Source of the DNA: Bacillota bacterium
Lineage (GTDB): Bacteria > Bacillota > Limnochordia > DTU087
Assembly: GCA_012519025.1 (NCBI GenBank)
Contig: JAAYQZ010000052.1
Location: 1-64,000 of the forward strand
Direction of reading: 5' to 3'
DNA length: 64,000 nt
The translations under genes were made by a program, and so were the position numbers. A model generated the notes under the pieces. The model had not been told where the DNA came from. It did not search any database and saw nothing but the letters and a program-made list of their open reading frames with translations. Positions within the stretch are counted from its first letter, which is position 1. Each line of letters begins with the position of its first letter. Positions 53,337 through 63,548 of this stretch are shown piece after piece.

Positions 53337-53954
53337 TTGAATATCCAAAGTCTTATTTTACTGGTACCGGCCTTGCTCTATGCGATATCGGTGCATGAAT
53401 TCGCCCACGGCTTTATAGCCTATAAACTGGGCGATCCAACTCCCAGGTACCAAGGAAGACTTACCCTCGATCCCCGGGCCCACATAGACCCCATGGGGGC
53501 TTTGATGCTTCTTTTGTTTCGTTTCGGTTGGGCCAAACCTGTGCAGGTAAACCCGCTGTATTTTAAAAACCAAAAACAAGGTATGGCATTAGTGGCTTTG
53601 GCCGGTCCTTTGGCGAATTTCATTTCAGCATACGGGTTTCTTTTAATGATCAGCATTTTGCCACCGCTGTTTCCACCGAACGTCAGTGTCGTGCTTTACC
53701 AATTTTTGATTCTCAACGTTCAATTGAACCTCGGGTTAGCAGCATTCAACTTTCTGCCGATCCCGCCTTTAGACGGATCGAAAATCGTCGCTTGGCTGGT
53801 TCCCTCCAAATATCAATTTTCTTGGCGGCGCTTGGAAATGTACGGGCCATTGATTTTACTTATACTTTTAATTACCGGCATGGTTGGCCGCCTGATCGGC
53901 CCGATATTATCGGTACTGCAGCGTCTACTTTTTAGCTTGCCCAACTTCCGATGA
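53337..53954 (+). CDS. Site-2-type (M50) membrane metalloprotease
   Basis: A polytopic 205-residue protein with the zinc motif HEFAHG in the first membrane segment and the second motif LPIPPLDGSK near residue 140. These are the family's ligands, with about five to six membrane segments. It belongs to the YwhC-like rhomboid-sized M50 group, whose substrates are unknown; lacking PDZ and CBS domains, it is not SpoIVFB or RseP. TTG start, 15 bases after lysA. Confidence 0.88.
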   Translation: MNIQSLILLVPALLYAISVHEFAHGFIAYKLGDPTPRYQGRLTLDPRAHIDPMGALMLLLFRFGWAKPVQVNPLYFKNQKQGMALVALAGPLANFISAYGFLLMISILPPLFPPNVSVVLYQFLILNVQLNLGLAAFNFLPIPPLDGSKIVAWLVPSKYQFSWRRLEMYGPLILLILLITGMVGRLIGPILSVLQRLLFSLPNFR

Positions 53955-54002
53955 AGATTGTCAGATGAATTTGTGCCACCAGGTTTATAGAAGGCGGAAG
54001 AT

Positions 54003-54749
54003 ATGGATTACCAGGTACAGCTGGATGTCTTTGAAGGTCCCCTTGATTTGCTTCTGCATTTAATCGGACAAGAGAAACTGGATATCCACGATATAGAAAT
54101 TGCTGTCATAACTCAGCAGTACCTAGATTATCTGGCGACAATGCAGGAGTTTGATCTAGAGATTACTGGAGATTTTTTGGTAATGGCAGCAACTTTGCTC
54201 CAACTTAAGGCGGATGCTTTGCTTCCCATGCCCGGAAAGCAGTCAGAAGACGATGAGGAAGATGCGATTTACAGCCGAGAGGATTTGGTACGCCGGCTCC
54301 TTATTTTGAGCCAATACAAAGATGCAGCCGGTTGGTTAAATCGGCAGGCGAAAGCTAGTGGCCTCTCTTGGACGCGGCCGTTTTCCACCTTGGGCCCACC
54401 GGGTCCTAATCTTTATGAAAACCCCATTGGCAAAGCGACTGTTTTGAATTTGGCTTTGGCCCTTCGTGAGGCATTGACCAGCAAAAGGGAAAGGGAACAA
54501 ATCCATGAAATTCAGGCAAAAGAGGTAAACATTGAGGTTAAGATCGACCAAATCATATCGCTTATTCAAAGACGTTCCCAAGCCACTTTCCACAGCCTTT
54601 TAGGCAGTGCACCTACCCGCACGGAAGTTATAGTCATTTTTTTGGCCGTATTAGAGCTGGCCCGTTTAGGAAAAGTCCAAGTCGAACAAAAGGTGCTTCT
54701 TGGACCCATTGCGATCAAGGCAACAAAATTCCTTGAAAAGTCTGTGTAG
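54003..54749 (+). CDS. scpA: Segregation and condensation protein ScpA
   Basis: ScpA is the kleisin of the SMC condensin complex and bridges SMC heads. The N-terminal YQVQLDVFEGPLDLLLHLI is the clear family signature, and EVIVIFLAVLELARLGKV the C-terminal winged helix that binds SMC. Length 248. scpB follows 11 bases later. The ATG follows GGCGGAAG. Confidence 0.96.
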   Translation: MDYQVQLDVFEGPLDLLLHLIGQEKLDIHDIEIAVITQQYLDYLATMQEFDLEITGDFLVMAATLLQLKADALLPMPGKQSEDDEEDAIYSREDLVRRLLILSQYKDAAGWLNRQAKASGLSWTRPFSTLGPPGPNLYENPIGKATVLNLALALREALTSKREREQIHEIQAKEVNIEVKIDQIISLIQRRSQATFHSLLGSAPTRTEVIVIFLAVLELARLGKVQVEQKVLLGPIAIKATKFLEKSV

Positions 54750-54760
54750 GAGGCCAAAAT

Positions 54761-55291
54761 GTGAGCACGGAAAAAGCTAAAGCTGTCCTGGAAGCCATTA
54801 TGTTTGCCCACGGGGAGCCTGTTCCTTTGGAAAACCTGGCAGATGCAGTTGGCCGGACTTCGGAAAATACTAAGCTTTTGCTGGCAGAAATGGCTCGCAG
54901 GTTTCAGGATGCCGGGCACGGTATTGAATTGAGATTTATTGCCGGAGGATACCAATTGGCCACAAAATCTGAGTTGGCTCCGTTCCTTGAAAGCTTCAAA
55001 AGGCCTAAAGTAAGCCAGGGGTTATCCCAAGCAGCATTGGAAACCCTGGCAATTATAGCTTACCAACAGCCGGTAACTAAAGTCCACCTTGAAGACATCC
55101 GAGGAGTCAATGCCGATTCGGCAGTAAACACACTTCTTGAAAGAGGCCTTATAGAGGAATTGGGTAGAGCAGACGGGCCGGGCAGACCGATTTTGTTTGG
55201 CACAACTGAGATATTTCTAAAGCATTTTGGTTTGGCCGCTTTAAGTGACTTACCGAGGTTGCCGGACAGGCAAATACCATTTTCAAAGTAG
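54761..55291 (+). CDS. scpB: Segregation and condensation protein ScpB
   Basis: ScpB is the winged-helix dimer partner of ScpA. Signatures are LEAIMFAHGEPV at the N-terminus and SQAALETLAIIAYQQPVTK plus IRGVNADSAVNTLLERGLI in the second half. Length 176 is normal. The GTG start follows AGGAGG. It is cotranscribed with scpA. Confidence 0.96.
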   Translation: MSTEKAKAVLEAIMFAHGEPVPLENLADAVGRTSENTKLLLAEMARRFQDAGHGIELRFIAGGYQLATKSELAPFLESFKRPKVSQGLSQAALETLAIIAYQQPVTKVHLEDIRGVNADSAVNTLLERGLIEELGRADGPGRPILFGTTEIFLKHFGLAALSDLPRLPDRQIPFSK

Positions 55292-55324
55292 TAGATTCTG
55301 GATAGGCAGTGCAAACTAGAATCG

Positions 55325-55972
55325 GTGATGACCATGTGGCAGTGCGTTTTTTGGGGTCTAGTAATTCTACTGCTGACAATACCTTTTGTGCCCTGGCGGG
55401 TGGCAATACATTATCGGGTTGGACAAAGAAGCGATCTCAATCTGCGGATTACTTGGTTGGGATTTGATATGGTGGGTACAGCTGAACAGTTCATGCATTA
55501 CAGCCGCCGATTGGTGGAACGTATATTTAGATCGTGGGGCAAAATCCCCACGACAAAGGAGATAAATGTAAACAGTGTCCTCGAGGACACGGATTGGTCT
55601 CAACTTATGGCATCTTGGCGTGTTTTCAACCGATACTTTGGGGCATTTGTAAACCCCCTGCTTAAAAGTGTTAGAAATTTAAATTGGTACATAAAACTGG
55701 GTTTTGCCGACCCTGCTTTGACTGCCTTGACGGTTGGAAGTCTGCAGGGTTTGGGGGCGTTTGCGGAGGCACATCTGCAAAAAAAACTTGCGTTGGCAGC
55801 TTCCTGCTTGAACTGGGCAATAGCACCCAATTTTGAAGGTGTCAACCAACTAGACCTACAGCTAGACTGCATACTGATGCTTAATCCGGGCTATATTATG
55901 GTTGCCGGCAGTTTTGATCTTTTGCGCTCTGTGCTCCGGAAAGGAGTGGATGTTGTTGGTCCAAGATCCTAA
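55325..55972 (+). CDS. DUF2953 membrane-associated protein
   Basis: A 215-residue protein with one N-terminal membrane segment (about residues 5-22) and a soluble domain of DUF2953 type, including WYIKLGFADPALTALTVGSLQ. In spore-formers this family usually sits directly before gerW/ytfJ, as here; its function is unknown. The last 23 bases overlap gerW, suggesting coupled translation. The start among GTG 55325, ATG 55328 and ATG 55334 is not decided. Confidence 0.8.
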   Translation: MMTMWQCVFWGLVILLLTIPFVPWRVAIHYRVGQRSDLNLRITWLGFDMVGTAEQFMHYSRRLVERIFRSWGKIPTTKEINVNSVLEDTDWSQLMASWRVFNRYFGAFVNPLLKSVRNLNWYIKLGFADPALTALTVGSLQGLGAFAEAHLQKKLALAASCLNWAIAPNFEGVNQLDLQLDCILMLNPGYIMVAGSFDLLRSVLRKGVDVVGPRS

Positions 55973-56435
55973 TCATCCCATTGAAGGTTTGATGCATACA
56001 ATTATGGACAGCCTTAGTGAAATGGTTGATGTAAACACTATTTTAGGGGAGCCTGTAGAAACGCCGGATGGCGCGGTAGTTCTGCCCGTATCACGGGTCT
56101 CTTTCGGTTTTGTTGCCGGAGGAACAGATCAGCCATTTCTCGACGAAGAAACGTCTAAAGCTACACATAAGGATTCACAATCGGGCGATGCCAAGACAGC
56201 CAACCGTCCTTTTGGCGGCGGCAGTGGTGCCGGAATGAGTATAAACCCTGTAGCATTTCTCGTAGTTCGACAAAATGAGGTTCGCCTGATGTCTGTGGGC
56301 GGCAATCTGATCTATGATCGATTGCTGGATCTGGCCCCCAAATTGGTAGATCAAGTCCAAGGCATTTTAAACCAAAAGCAATACAGCGAAAAGCCTGCAT
56401 GGGCCTACAACGGAGGTCAAAACAACCCCTCATGA
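55950..56435 (+). CDS. gerW: Spore protein GerW/YtfJ
   Basis: GerW (YtfJ) is a spore-associated protein affecting germination through SleB. The 161 residues contain MHTIMDSLSEMVDVNTILGEPV, the glycine-rich FGGGSGAGMSINPVAFLVV core and the hydrophobic tail. GGAAAGGAG selects ATG 55950, inside the previous gene. Its stop overlaps the next ATG (ATGA). Confidence 0.93.
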   Translation: MLLVQDPNHPIEGLMHTIMDSLSEMVDVNTILGEPVETPDGAVVLPVSRVSFGFVAGGTDQPFLDEETSKATHKDSQSGDAKTANRPFGGGSGAGMSINPVAFLVVRQNEVRLMSVGGNLIYDRLLDLAPKLVDQVQGILNQKQYSEKPAWAYNGGQNNPS

Positions 56436-57577
56436 AGTACGGCCGCCTAAGTTTTAAGTATTTGGTATGCTATGCTGTAATCGCTGTTCTCTTGTTGTCC
56501 GGCAGGGGGAAGGCGCAAGGGAGTTTGGCAATTTCGGCTAGTGCTGCTATTTTGATGGATGGGCCCACAGGTCAGATCTTGTGGGCCAAAAATCCTGATT
56601 GGCAAAGACCCATGGCAAGCTTGACAAAAATTATGACTGCTGCGTTGGTTTTAGAACGCTGTGATCTGAATGATTCAGTAACTGTTAGTTTAAACGCGGC
56701 ACGCACAGAAGGTTCTTCCATGTATGTCAGAGCAGGGCAAACTTACCGAGTTGAAGATCTGCTCCACGGCCTAATGCTTGTTTCCGGCAATGACTGCGCC
56801 GCCGCCTTGGCAGAATACGCCGGCGATAGCCAAGAAGCATTTGTCAACTGGATGAATCGAAAGGCAAAGCTCTTGGGTGCCGAAAACACGCGTTTTGCAA
56901 ATCCCCATGGGCTGCCTGCCCCGGATCACTATTCCACTGCTTCAGATCTGGCCTTGATCGCCAGATATGCCTTGGCCAACCCAAAATTTGCTGAAATAGT
57001 TTCATCTAAACAAGCAACCTATTTTGACCCTGCATCTGAAAACCCGCGCACAATACAAAACAAGAATCGCATGCTTTGGGACGTAGAAGGGGCTGATGGG
57101 GTTAAGACCGGTTATACATTGGCAGCCGGCCGCTGTTTGATTGCATCGGCTACACGGGAAGCCCGCCGGGTAATTGCAGTGATATTGGATGGACCAGATA
57201 TGTGGGAAGATGCCAAGACGCTTCTTGAGTACGGCCTGGAGGCGTTCTCCACGCGCCTTGTGGGCAGGAAAGGGCAAGAAGTGGGCCGTGCAGCAGTTTT
57301 GAAGGGTCTCTCACCCACTACTTCCGCTGTGCTGGGTGAGGATCTATGGGTCACTTTGCCTATTAAAGCCCAAATTGAACTGGAGTACCTTCAGGGAGCC
57401 CCCCCGACCGCACCGATAATTCAATGGGCACCCATTGGGATGCTTCAGATCAAACATGCAGGCAGCGTTGTGGCAGCCGCGCCTGTTTTAGCAGGACAGG
57501 ACATAAAAAGCAGCGGGTTGAAAAACTATGTCAGTCATTTTCTCAGCAAGGTAAAGGAACTTGTGCGCGCAAACTGA
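56432..57577 (+). CDS. D-alanyl-D-alanine carboxypeptidase (DacB/DacF type)
   Basis: A secreted penicillin-binding protein that trims pentapeptides, including in spore cortex. A signal peptide (about residues 8-30) precedes the serine-enzyme motifs: SLTK (the nucleophile Ser), SGN and KTG. Length 381. Position downstream of scpAB and gerW and upstream of rluB matches Bacillus dacB, but spmA and spmB, which normally follow, are absent. The start overlaps the gerW stop. Confidence 0.9.
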   Translation: MKYGRLSFKYLVCYAVIAVLLLSGRGKAQGSLAISASAAILMDGPTGQILWAKNPDWQRPMASLTKIMTAALVLERCDLNDSVTVSLNAARTEGSSMYVRAGQTYRVEDLLHGLMLVSGNDCAAALAEYAGDSQEAFVNWMNRKAKLLGAENTRFANPHGLPAPDHYSTASDLALIARYALANPKFAEIVSSKQATYFDPASENPRTIQNKNRMLWDVEGADGVKTGYTLAAGRCLIASATREARRVIAVILDGPDMWEDAKTLLEYGLEAFSTRLVGRKGQEVGRAAVLKGLSPTTSAVLGEDLWVTLPIKAQIELEYLQGAPPTAPIIQWAPIGMLQIKHAGSVVAAAPVLAGQDIKSSGLKNYVSHFLSKVKELVRAN

Positions 57578-57692
57578 TCTGTAAAGCAGCAAAACATGCA
57601 TTCCTACCCCGTCTTTTTGGATCCTAAGGAATCCAAGGTGCACGGGGAATTTAAGTTTGGCAGTGTTTTTCGCAACCGGGGAGTGATTATTT

Positions 57693-58433
57693 TTGAGTAA
57701 GATACGACTACAAAAAATCTTGGCTGACGCCGGAATAGCTTCAAGACGTGCCAGTGAAGAGCTGATAACAGCCGGTCGGGTGGAGGTGAATGGTAAGATA
57801 GTGCAAACACCGGGCAGTAAAGCTGATCCGAACAGAGACATTATCTCGGTTGACGGTGAGCGCATCCCCGCCCCGAGCCCTAATGAATATTTCCTTCTGC
57901 ATAAACCGATGGGGGTAGTATCTACATCGAGTGATCCCCAAGGGCGTCCGACGGTTATGGATTATTTACCGAAAACCAAGGCCAGAATCTATCCCGTCGG
58001 CAGGCTTGATATGGACAGTGAGGGATTGGTCTTTTTAACCAATGACGGGGATATGACACTCATTTTCACCCATCCGCGCTATGAAGTAAAAAAGCGATAT
58101 CTGGTCGAAGTGACAAATCATCCAACACCCGCAACCATCAAACGGCTCAAACAAGGTGTTAGACTTGATGACGGCACAACAGCTCCGGCAAAAGTAAAAC
58201 TTATAAAAAGCCTCGCAAACAGTGCTTTATTGGAATTTGAAATCCACGAAGGCAAAAATCGACAGATTAGACGAATGTGTGCTGCTTTGGGTCACCAAGT
58301 ACTTTCTTTGAAACGCTTCCAGATGGGCCCGTTGACACTTGCTGACCTGGCCTTGGGGGAATGCCGAAAACTCAAACCACCAGAAGCTTTGGAACTCCAT
58401 GAATTTGTCCGGAAAGTTAAACAGGGTCAATGA
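57693..58433 (+). CDS. rluB: 23S rRNA pseudouridine synthase RluB-type
   Basis: An RsuA/RluB-family pseudouridine synthase that modifies 23S rRNA. An N-terminal S4 domain (RLQKILADAGIASRRASEELI) is followed by the catalytic domain with GRLDMDSEGLVFLTND, containing the nucleophilic Asp, and GKNRQIRRMCAALGH. Length 246. The start is TTG, after GGGGAG. The 115 bases between dacB and this gene hold no gene. Confidence 0.93.
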   Translation: MSKIRLQKILADAGIASRRASEELITAGRVEVNGKIVQTPGSKADPNRDIISVDGERIPAPSPNEYFLLHKPMGVVSTSSDPQGRPTVMDYLPKTKARIYPVGRLDMDSEGLVFLTNDGDMTLIFTHPRYEVKKRYLVEVTNHPTPATIKRLKQGVRLDDGTTAPAKVKLIKSLANSALLEFEIHEGKNRQIRRMCAALGHQVLSLKRFQMGPLTLADLALGECRKLKPPEALELHEFVRKVKQGQ

Positions 58434-58522
58434 TGGGCTAAGGTTTTGCAAAGTATTATAGCTTGTGGTAAGATATCTCAAAATAGCTGGAGCAATCGGC
58501 TGTTCAAGGGAGGTTTTCCGAT

Positions 58523-60022
58523 ATGTTGTCATCCCCACACACTCGTGGAATACGGGGTGCTGTTACAGTTGAAGAAAACACTGAAAGTGCAATTGTTGAT
58601 GCAGCATGCCGGCTTACACAAGCCATCATAGAACAAAACGAGCTTAAGCAAAGCGAAATTGCCTGCATGCTTTTTACAGTGACCCAAGATCTGGATGCCG
58701 CATTCCCGGCTGCAGGGGCCAGAAAAGCCGGGCTTACCCAGACAGCGCTTATGTGCACAAATGAAATACCTGTTGCAGACAGCCTGGAAAAGTGCATCCG
58801 CGTTCTTACACTTGTCTCAACTGACCTAAAACAAGAAGAAATCCGCCACGTATATTTGGGAAAAGCGGCAGCCTTGCGCCCAGATTGGGTCGATTCGGCT
58901 GAAACAGAAGCTTTGCCAACAACAACTCCACCTTTTCCAACCCCATCTTTCCGTCCAACAATTTTAGACATCCTTCCCTACCAACCGGGCAAACCTATTA
59001 GTGAATTGAAGCGGGAAAGAGATCTAAATGACGTGATTAAACTTGCCTCGAATGAAAATCCTTTGGGCCCATCTCCCAAAGCACTCAAAGCCATAAAAAA
59101 TGTTTTAAATTCACTACATATTTACCCCGATGGAAGCTGTTTTGAACTCCGTCAAAAACTGGCCCAACGCTTCAATGTTGATGGGACTCAGCTGCTTTTC
59201 GGCAACGGATCTGATGAAGTGATCAAAATGTTTGGGCTGACTTTCTTAGAATCTGGTGACAAAGTCCTTTTCTGTGAACCGACATTTAGTGAATACACTT
59301 ATGCCACTAAGCTCATGGGCGCATCGAAACACACTGCTCCATTGGCAGATTATGCTTTTGATTTGAATGCATTGTTGAAGGCCATTGATTCATCCACCAA
59401 GCTTATTTTTGTCTGCAACCCCAACAATCCCACCGGTGCTTACCTGAACCACGCTGATGTAGCGAAATTTTTGGACAAGGTGCCTGAGCATGTTTTAGTG
59501 GTGTTTGATGAAGCGTATTATGAATACGTCACTGCCGAAGATTTTGTCGATAGCTTAAGCTTTGTACGTGAAGGTCGCAATGTGGCGGTACTGCGCACTT
59601 TTTCTAAAATTTACGGTTTGGCAGGTCTAAGGATTGGTTACGGCGTTGCACCCAAACATATTGCAGAGTTGGTACACAGGGTTAGAGAACCCTTTAATGT
59701 CAATGCTTTGGCACAAATTGGAGCCTTGGCGGCTTTAGATGATGAGGATCATGTCGAGCAAAGTCGGCGGCAAAACCAAGCAGGTAAAGAGTACTTATAC
59801 CGAGAATTGGCTGATCTTAATCTGGAATTTATCCCAACACAAGCCAATTTCATTTTCTTTGATTTAGATCAAAATGCCGGACTTGTGTTTGAAAAACTAT
59901 TGGACAAGGGTATCATTTGCCGCAAGGGAGAGGTTTTCGGCTGCCCAACATGGCTTAGGGTAACGATCGGCACCGAAACCGAAAACCGGCGCTTCATCAG
60001 TGCTTTAAAGACAATCCTTTAA
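58523..60022 (+). CDS. Chorismate mutase (AroH) - aminotransferase (HisC-like) fusion
   Basis: Residues 1-125 match AroH-type chorismate mutase, with the active-site residues of Bacillus AroH in place by my alignment: R11 (RGIRG), R67, E81 (NEIPV), R93 (KCIRV) and Y111 (RHVYL). A short Pro/Thr-rich linker leads to a class I/II aminotransferase of HisC type from about residue 145, with NENPLGPSP, CNPNNPTG, FDEAYYEY and the PLP lysine in TFSKIYGLAGLRIGY. The frame is unbroken. In this operon it most likely makes prephenate and transaminates the keto acids to Phe/Tyr; a histidine role is also possible. Confidence 0.9.
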   Translation: MLSSPHTRGIRGAVTVEENTESAIVDAACRLTQAIIEQNELKQSEIACMLFTVTQDLDAAFPAAGARKAGLTQTALMCTNEIPVADSLEKCIRVLTLVSTDLKQEEIRHVYLGKAAALRPDWVDSAETEALPTTTPPFPTPSFRPTILDILPYQPGKPISELKRERDLNDVIKLASNENPLGPSPKALKAIKNVLNSLHIYPDGSCFELRQKLAQRFNVDGTQLLFGNGSDEVIKMFGLTFLESGDKVLFCEPTFSEYTYATKLMGASKHTAPLADYAFDLNALLKAIDSSTKLIFVCNPNNPTGAYLNHADVAKFLDKVPEHVLVVFDEAYYEYVTAEDFVDSLSFVREGRNVAVLRTFSKIYGLAGLRIGYGVAPKHIAELVHRVREPFNVNALAQIGALAALDDEDHVEQSRRQNQAGKEYLYRELADLNLEFIPTQANFIFFDLDQNAGLVFEKLLDKGIICRKGEVFGCPTWLRVTIGTETENRRFISALKTIL

Positions 60023-60032
60023 AAGGAAGTGA

Positions 60033-61091
60033 ATGACCTTGATTGTTGTAATGGAACACCAAGCATCCCAAGGAGCCGTTGATGCCCTTATCGCGAGACT
60101 GAGAGAAATGGGATTTGACACCCACTTGTCGGTAGGGGTAGAGCGCACCATTATCGGGGCCATTGGTCCAAAACGACCGGAGTACATTCAACAGTTGGGT
60201 GCGATGGCAGGCGTTGATCGAATTGTGCCTATTTTACAGCCTTTTAAACTTGCCGGTCGGGAGTTTCACGCTGAGGGGACCGCAGTGCAGGTGGGAGCAG
60301 TGACAATAGGTGCTGAGCCTTTGGTTGTCATGGCCGGACCTTGTGCCGTAGAAGGCGAAGAACAGCTTTTAAAGATAGCCCGGGAAATAAAATCCGCAGG
60401 GGCACATATGCTGAGGGGCGGTGCATTCAAACCCCGCACTTCACCATATTCCTTCCAAGGTCTAGAAGAAGAGGGACTTCGCATCTTAGCTTTGGCCCGG
60501 GAGCAGACCGGTTTACCGGTGGTTACAGAGGTGGTCAATCCCCGGGATGTGGAGCTTGTGGCACAATATGCAGATATGCTGCAAATTGGTGCTCGCAACA
60601 TGCAAAACTTTACCTTACTAAAAGAAGTAGGCAAAACACAAAAACCTGTTCTTCTTAAACGGGGCCTATCTGCCACCGTGGAAGAGTGGCTCATGGCCGC
60701 CGAATACATCATATCCGGTGGAAATGAGGACGTAGTCTTATGTGAGCGGGGCATTCGTACCTATGAAACAGAAACCCGCAATACCCTTGATTTGAGTGCA
60801 GTGCCGGCAATTAAGCATTACAGCCATCTCCCGGTTATTGTAGATCCAAGCCACGGTACCGGCCGCTGGAGATATGTTACACCCATGGCCAGGGCCGCAG
60901 TGGCCGCCGGAGCCGATGGGCTGATGGTGGAAGTTCATTCTGAACCTGAAAAGGCTTTATCCGATGGGGCTCAATCCTTAACACCGAAAAACTTCCAACA
61001 GCTAATCGAAGAGGTAGAAAAGATTGCAGAAGCCATTGGCCGTGATGCACGACAAAATGTGATAGGAGTCCAAGTCAATGAAACGCAGTAG
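60033..61091 (+). CDS. aroF: 3-deoxy-7-phosphoheptulonate synthase (AroF type)
   Basis: The first shikimate-pathway enzyme, joining PEP and erythrose 4-phosphate. A small N-terminal ferredoxin-like regulatory domain (about residues 1-70) precedes the barrel with [29 protein letters not shown] and IVDPSHGTG. This is the Bacillus/Thermotoga kind. Length 352. It follows the chorismate mutase fusion by 10 bases and overlaps tyrA by 14. Confidence 0.95.
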   Translation: MTLIVVMEHQASQGAVDALIARLREMGFDTHLSVGVERTIIGAIGPKRPEYIQQLGAMAGVDRIVPILQPFKLAGREFHAEGTAVQVGAVTIGAEPLVVMAGPCAVEGEEQLLKIAREIKSAGAHMLRGGAFKPRTSPYSFQGLEEEGLRILALAREQTGLPVVTEVVNPRDVELVAQYADMLQIGARNMQNFTLLKEVGKTQKPVLLKRGLSATVEEWLMAAEYIISGGNEDVVLCERGIRTYETETRNTLDLSAVPAIKHYSHLPVIVDPSHGTGRWRYVTPMARAAVAAGADGLMVEVHSEPEKALSDGAQSLTPKNFQQLIEEVEKIAEAIGRDARQNVIGVQVNETQ

Positions 61092-62223
61092 AATCGCTAT
61101 AATAGGACTTGGTTTGATTGGAGGCTCTTTGGCTTTTCGCTTAAAGCATAAAGGTCATTATGTGGTCGGGTGTGATATAGACAGCCAACAAACCGCCTTG
61201 GCCCAAGAGTTGGGTGCGGTCGATGAAATCGTCAAAACACTATCTGATGCTGCAAAAGGTGCTGATATAGTATTTTTGGCAGTTCCAGTAGGAACTATTG
61301 CGAAAACTTTTGCCGAAATAGCCCCTTACCTGAAAAAGAGCACTATCATCACGGATGTTGGTAGTGTCAAACGCCCGATTATGAATGCTTTGGCAGAACT
61401 CGAAGGTTCATTTTCCTTTATCGGCGGCCATCCAATGGCCGGCCGTGAGCAGGGTGGAATTGCCGCGGCTGATCCCAACCTGTTTGAAAATGCAGTCTAT
61501 GTTCTAGTACCGCCCCCTGAAGGGGAAAATGGAATGGCTGAAAATGGGTCACGATACCCTTTCAACATGCTGAAGAATCTAATTGAGCAGGATCTTGGGG
61601 CCCATGTCACTATCATGGATGCCGCGACCCACGATGAAATAGTCGCTGCCGTAAGCCACATGCCCCATGTTGCTGCTGCAGCCATAGTCAACGCATTGGG
61701 CCAAACAGCAAACACAACCTCCCATGCTTTGGCATTGGCTGCCGGTGGTTTTCGGGACACAACACGCATCGCCTCCGGTTCCCCTAAACTATGGGCAGAT
61801 ATATGCCTGTACAACCTGGCATCAGTGCTGCGCACTGTGGCACATCTTCAGGATCAGTTAGAGATCTTTCAAGAAGCTCTTTTGGTTCGGGATGTCAACG
61901 CCTTAGAAGAATTCTTTGAAAGTGCCAAGCTACTAAGAGAAAAAGTCCCTATTGCCCAAAGAGGACTGATTGCACCCTTATACGAGATTGTAGTACCTAT
62001 CCCCGACACACCGGGAAGCATCAATGCGGTAACAGCTGTTTTAGCTGATGCTTCCTTAAGCCTTAAGGATATAGGTATCCTTAGGCAGCGGGAAGGGGAG
62101 ATAGGCGCCCTGCGTTTAGGATTCAATGACAGGCTATCCCGAGACCAGGCTTTGAATATACTCACAATCGAAGGCTACCGTGCTTACAGCCCTGAAGATT
62201 CTAAGGATGTGGCAAAATCGTGA
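61078..62223 (+). CDS. tyrA: Prephenate dehydrogenase TyrA
   Basis: Oxidises prephenate to 4-hydroxyphenylpyruvate for tyrosine synthesis. The NAD-binding motif [10 protein letters not shown] starts near residue 10, followed by [10 protein letters not shown] and the [17 protein letters not shown] region with the catalytic His, and a C-terminal ACT domain ([17 protein letters not shown]) for feedback control. Length 381. It overlaps both neighbours. Confidence 0.95.
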   Translation: MKRSRIAIIGLGLIGGSLAFRLKHKGHYVVGCDIDSQQTALAQELGAVDEIVKTLSDAAKGADIVFLAVPVGTIAKTFAEIAPYLKKSTIITDVGSVKRPIMNALAELEGSFSFIGGHPMAGREQGGIAAADPNLFENAVYVLVPPPEGENGMAENGSRYPFNMLKNLIEQDLGAHVTIMDAATHDEIVAAVSHMPHVAAAAIVNALGQTANTTSHALALAAGGFRDTTRIASGSPKLWADICLYNLASVLRTVAHLQDQLEIFQEALLVRDVNALEEFFESAKLLREKVPIAQRGLIAPLYEIVVPIPDTPGSINAVTAVLADASLSLKDIGILRQREGEIGALRLGFNDRLSRDQALNILTIEGYRAYSPEDSKDVAKS

Positions 62224-63548
62224 TACTAAAAACTGCACCATCGAAAACTTTGCGCGGAAAGATTAAGGTTCCCGGAGACAAATCTATCAGCCACCGCGCG
62301 GCCATCTTAGCTGCGTTGGCTGAGGGCAAAACTACCATTCAAGGTTTTTTGGAAAGTGAAGATTGTCTCAATACTTTACACTGCTTATCTCAGTTAGGTG
62401 TTGAAATAAATCGCCTTGGAGCCGGCAATTATGAGATCCTGGGTCGGGGTGAAGATGGTCTGATAGAACCGGCCGAGGTGCTGGATTGCGGCAATTCGGG
62501 CACAACCATGCGCTTGCTTACAGGTGTTTTGGCTTCTCAGCCATTTTTCTCTATTCTGACAGGTGATGCTTCGCTTTGCCAAAGACCCATGGCAAGAGTG
62601 ATCCAGCCGCTTAGTGCGATGGGGGCTCGAATTTATGGCCGAGCAAACCATACAAAAGCCCCGCTGGCTGTTTTAGGCACCGATGACCTTCTGGGCATAT
62701 CTTATATAATGCCTACAGCCAGCGCGCAGGTGAAGAGCTCGATACTTTTTGCCGGTCTGGCCGCCAACGGTGATGTGGTAATCCGTGAACCGGCGCCCAG
62801 CCGCAATCATACTGAGGTAATGCTTGAACAGTTTGGAGTCAATGTCGATATAAAGGGCCTGAAAATCTCTATGCCAGGAGGCCAAAAACCCAAAGGTACG
62901 CAGGTGGAAGTGCCGGGTGACATTTCTTCTGCGGCCTTTCCTATGGCTGCTGCGGCTATTTTACCCGGTTCCGATATTGTAATTGAAAACGTAGGAATTA
63001 ACCCCACTCGCCGAGGTGTAGTTCAAGCGCTTCTAGCTATGGGTGCTGACATAACCGTAACTCCATTAAACAAAACCGGGGAGGTTAGGGCCAACATTCG
63101 TGTACGGGGGCGAAAAACCAAACTTAGGGGTATTCGTTTGGAGGGTGCAATAATACCAAGTCTAATTGATGAGCTGCCGGTTATTGCCGCGGCTGCAGCG
63201 TTTGCTGAAGGTACTACTGTGATTAAGGATGCGGCTGAGCTTCGGGTTAAAGAATGTGATCGCATCAGCGCCATAAGCAGTGAGCTCGGCCGCCTAGGTG
63301 TGGATATTACCGAGCAAGCCGATGGTTGGATCATAAAAGGCAGCAGTGGGCATGACATTCAGGGAGGGCAGGTAAGGGGGTTTGGTGATCACCGCATTGT
63401 TATGGCTTTGGCGGTGTTGGGGCTTGGGGCTGCAGAATCCGTGCAAATCAGTGATGTTCAGACTATAGAAATATCATTCCCGGGGTTTGTTGATGTGTTT
63501 AAGCAGCTTGGGGGTTGCATGGATCTTAAGCAAAAATGCTCCCAATAG
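62220..63548 (+). CDS. aroA: EPSP synthase AroA
   Basis: 5-enolpyruvylshikimate-3-phosphate synthase, the glyphosate target. Signatures are PGDKSISHRA, DCGNSGTTMRLLTG and RVKECDRISA; the residue after the GNSG loop region and the sequence of DKSISHRAA resemble class II enzymes. Length 442. The GTG start overlaps the tyrA stop (GTGA), so translation is coupled. Confidence 0.96.
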   Translation: MILKTAPSKTLRGKIKVPGDKSISHRAAILAALAEGKTTIQGFLESEDCLNTLHCLSQLGVEINRLGAGNYEILGRGEDGLIEPAEVLDCGNSGTTMRLLTGVLASQPFFSILTGDASLCQRPMARVIQPLSAMGARIYGRANHTKAPLAVLGTDDLLGISYIMPTASAQVKSSILFAGLAANGDVVIREPAPSRNHTEVMLEQFGVNVDIKGLKISMPGGQKPKGTQVEVPGDISSAAFPMAAAAILPGSDIVIENVGINPTRRGVVQALLAMGADITVTPLNKTGEVRANIRVRGRKTKLRGIRLEGAIIPSLIDELPVIAAAAAFAEGTTVIKDAAELRVKECDRISAISSELGRLGVDITEQADGWIIKGSSGHDIQGGQVRGFGDHRIVMALAVLGLGAAESVQISDVQTIEISFPGFVDVFKQLGGCMDLKQKCSQ

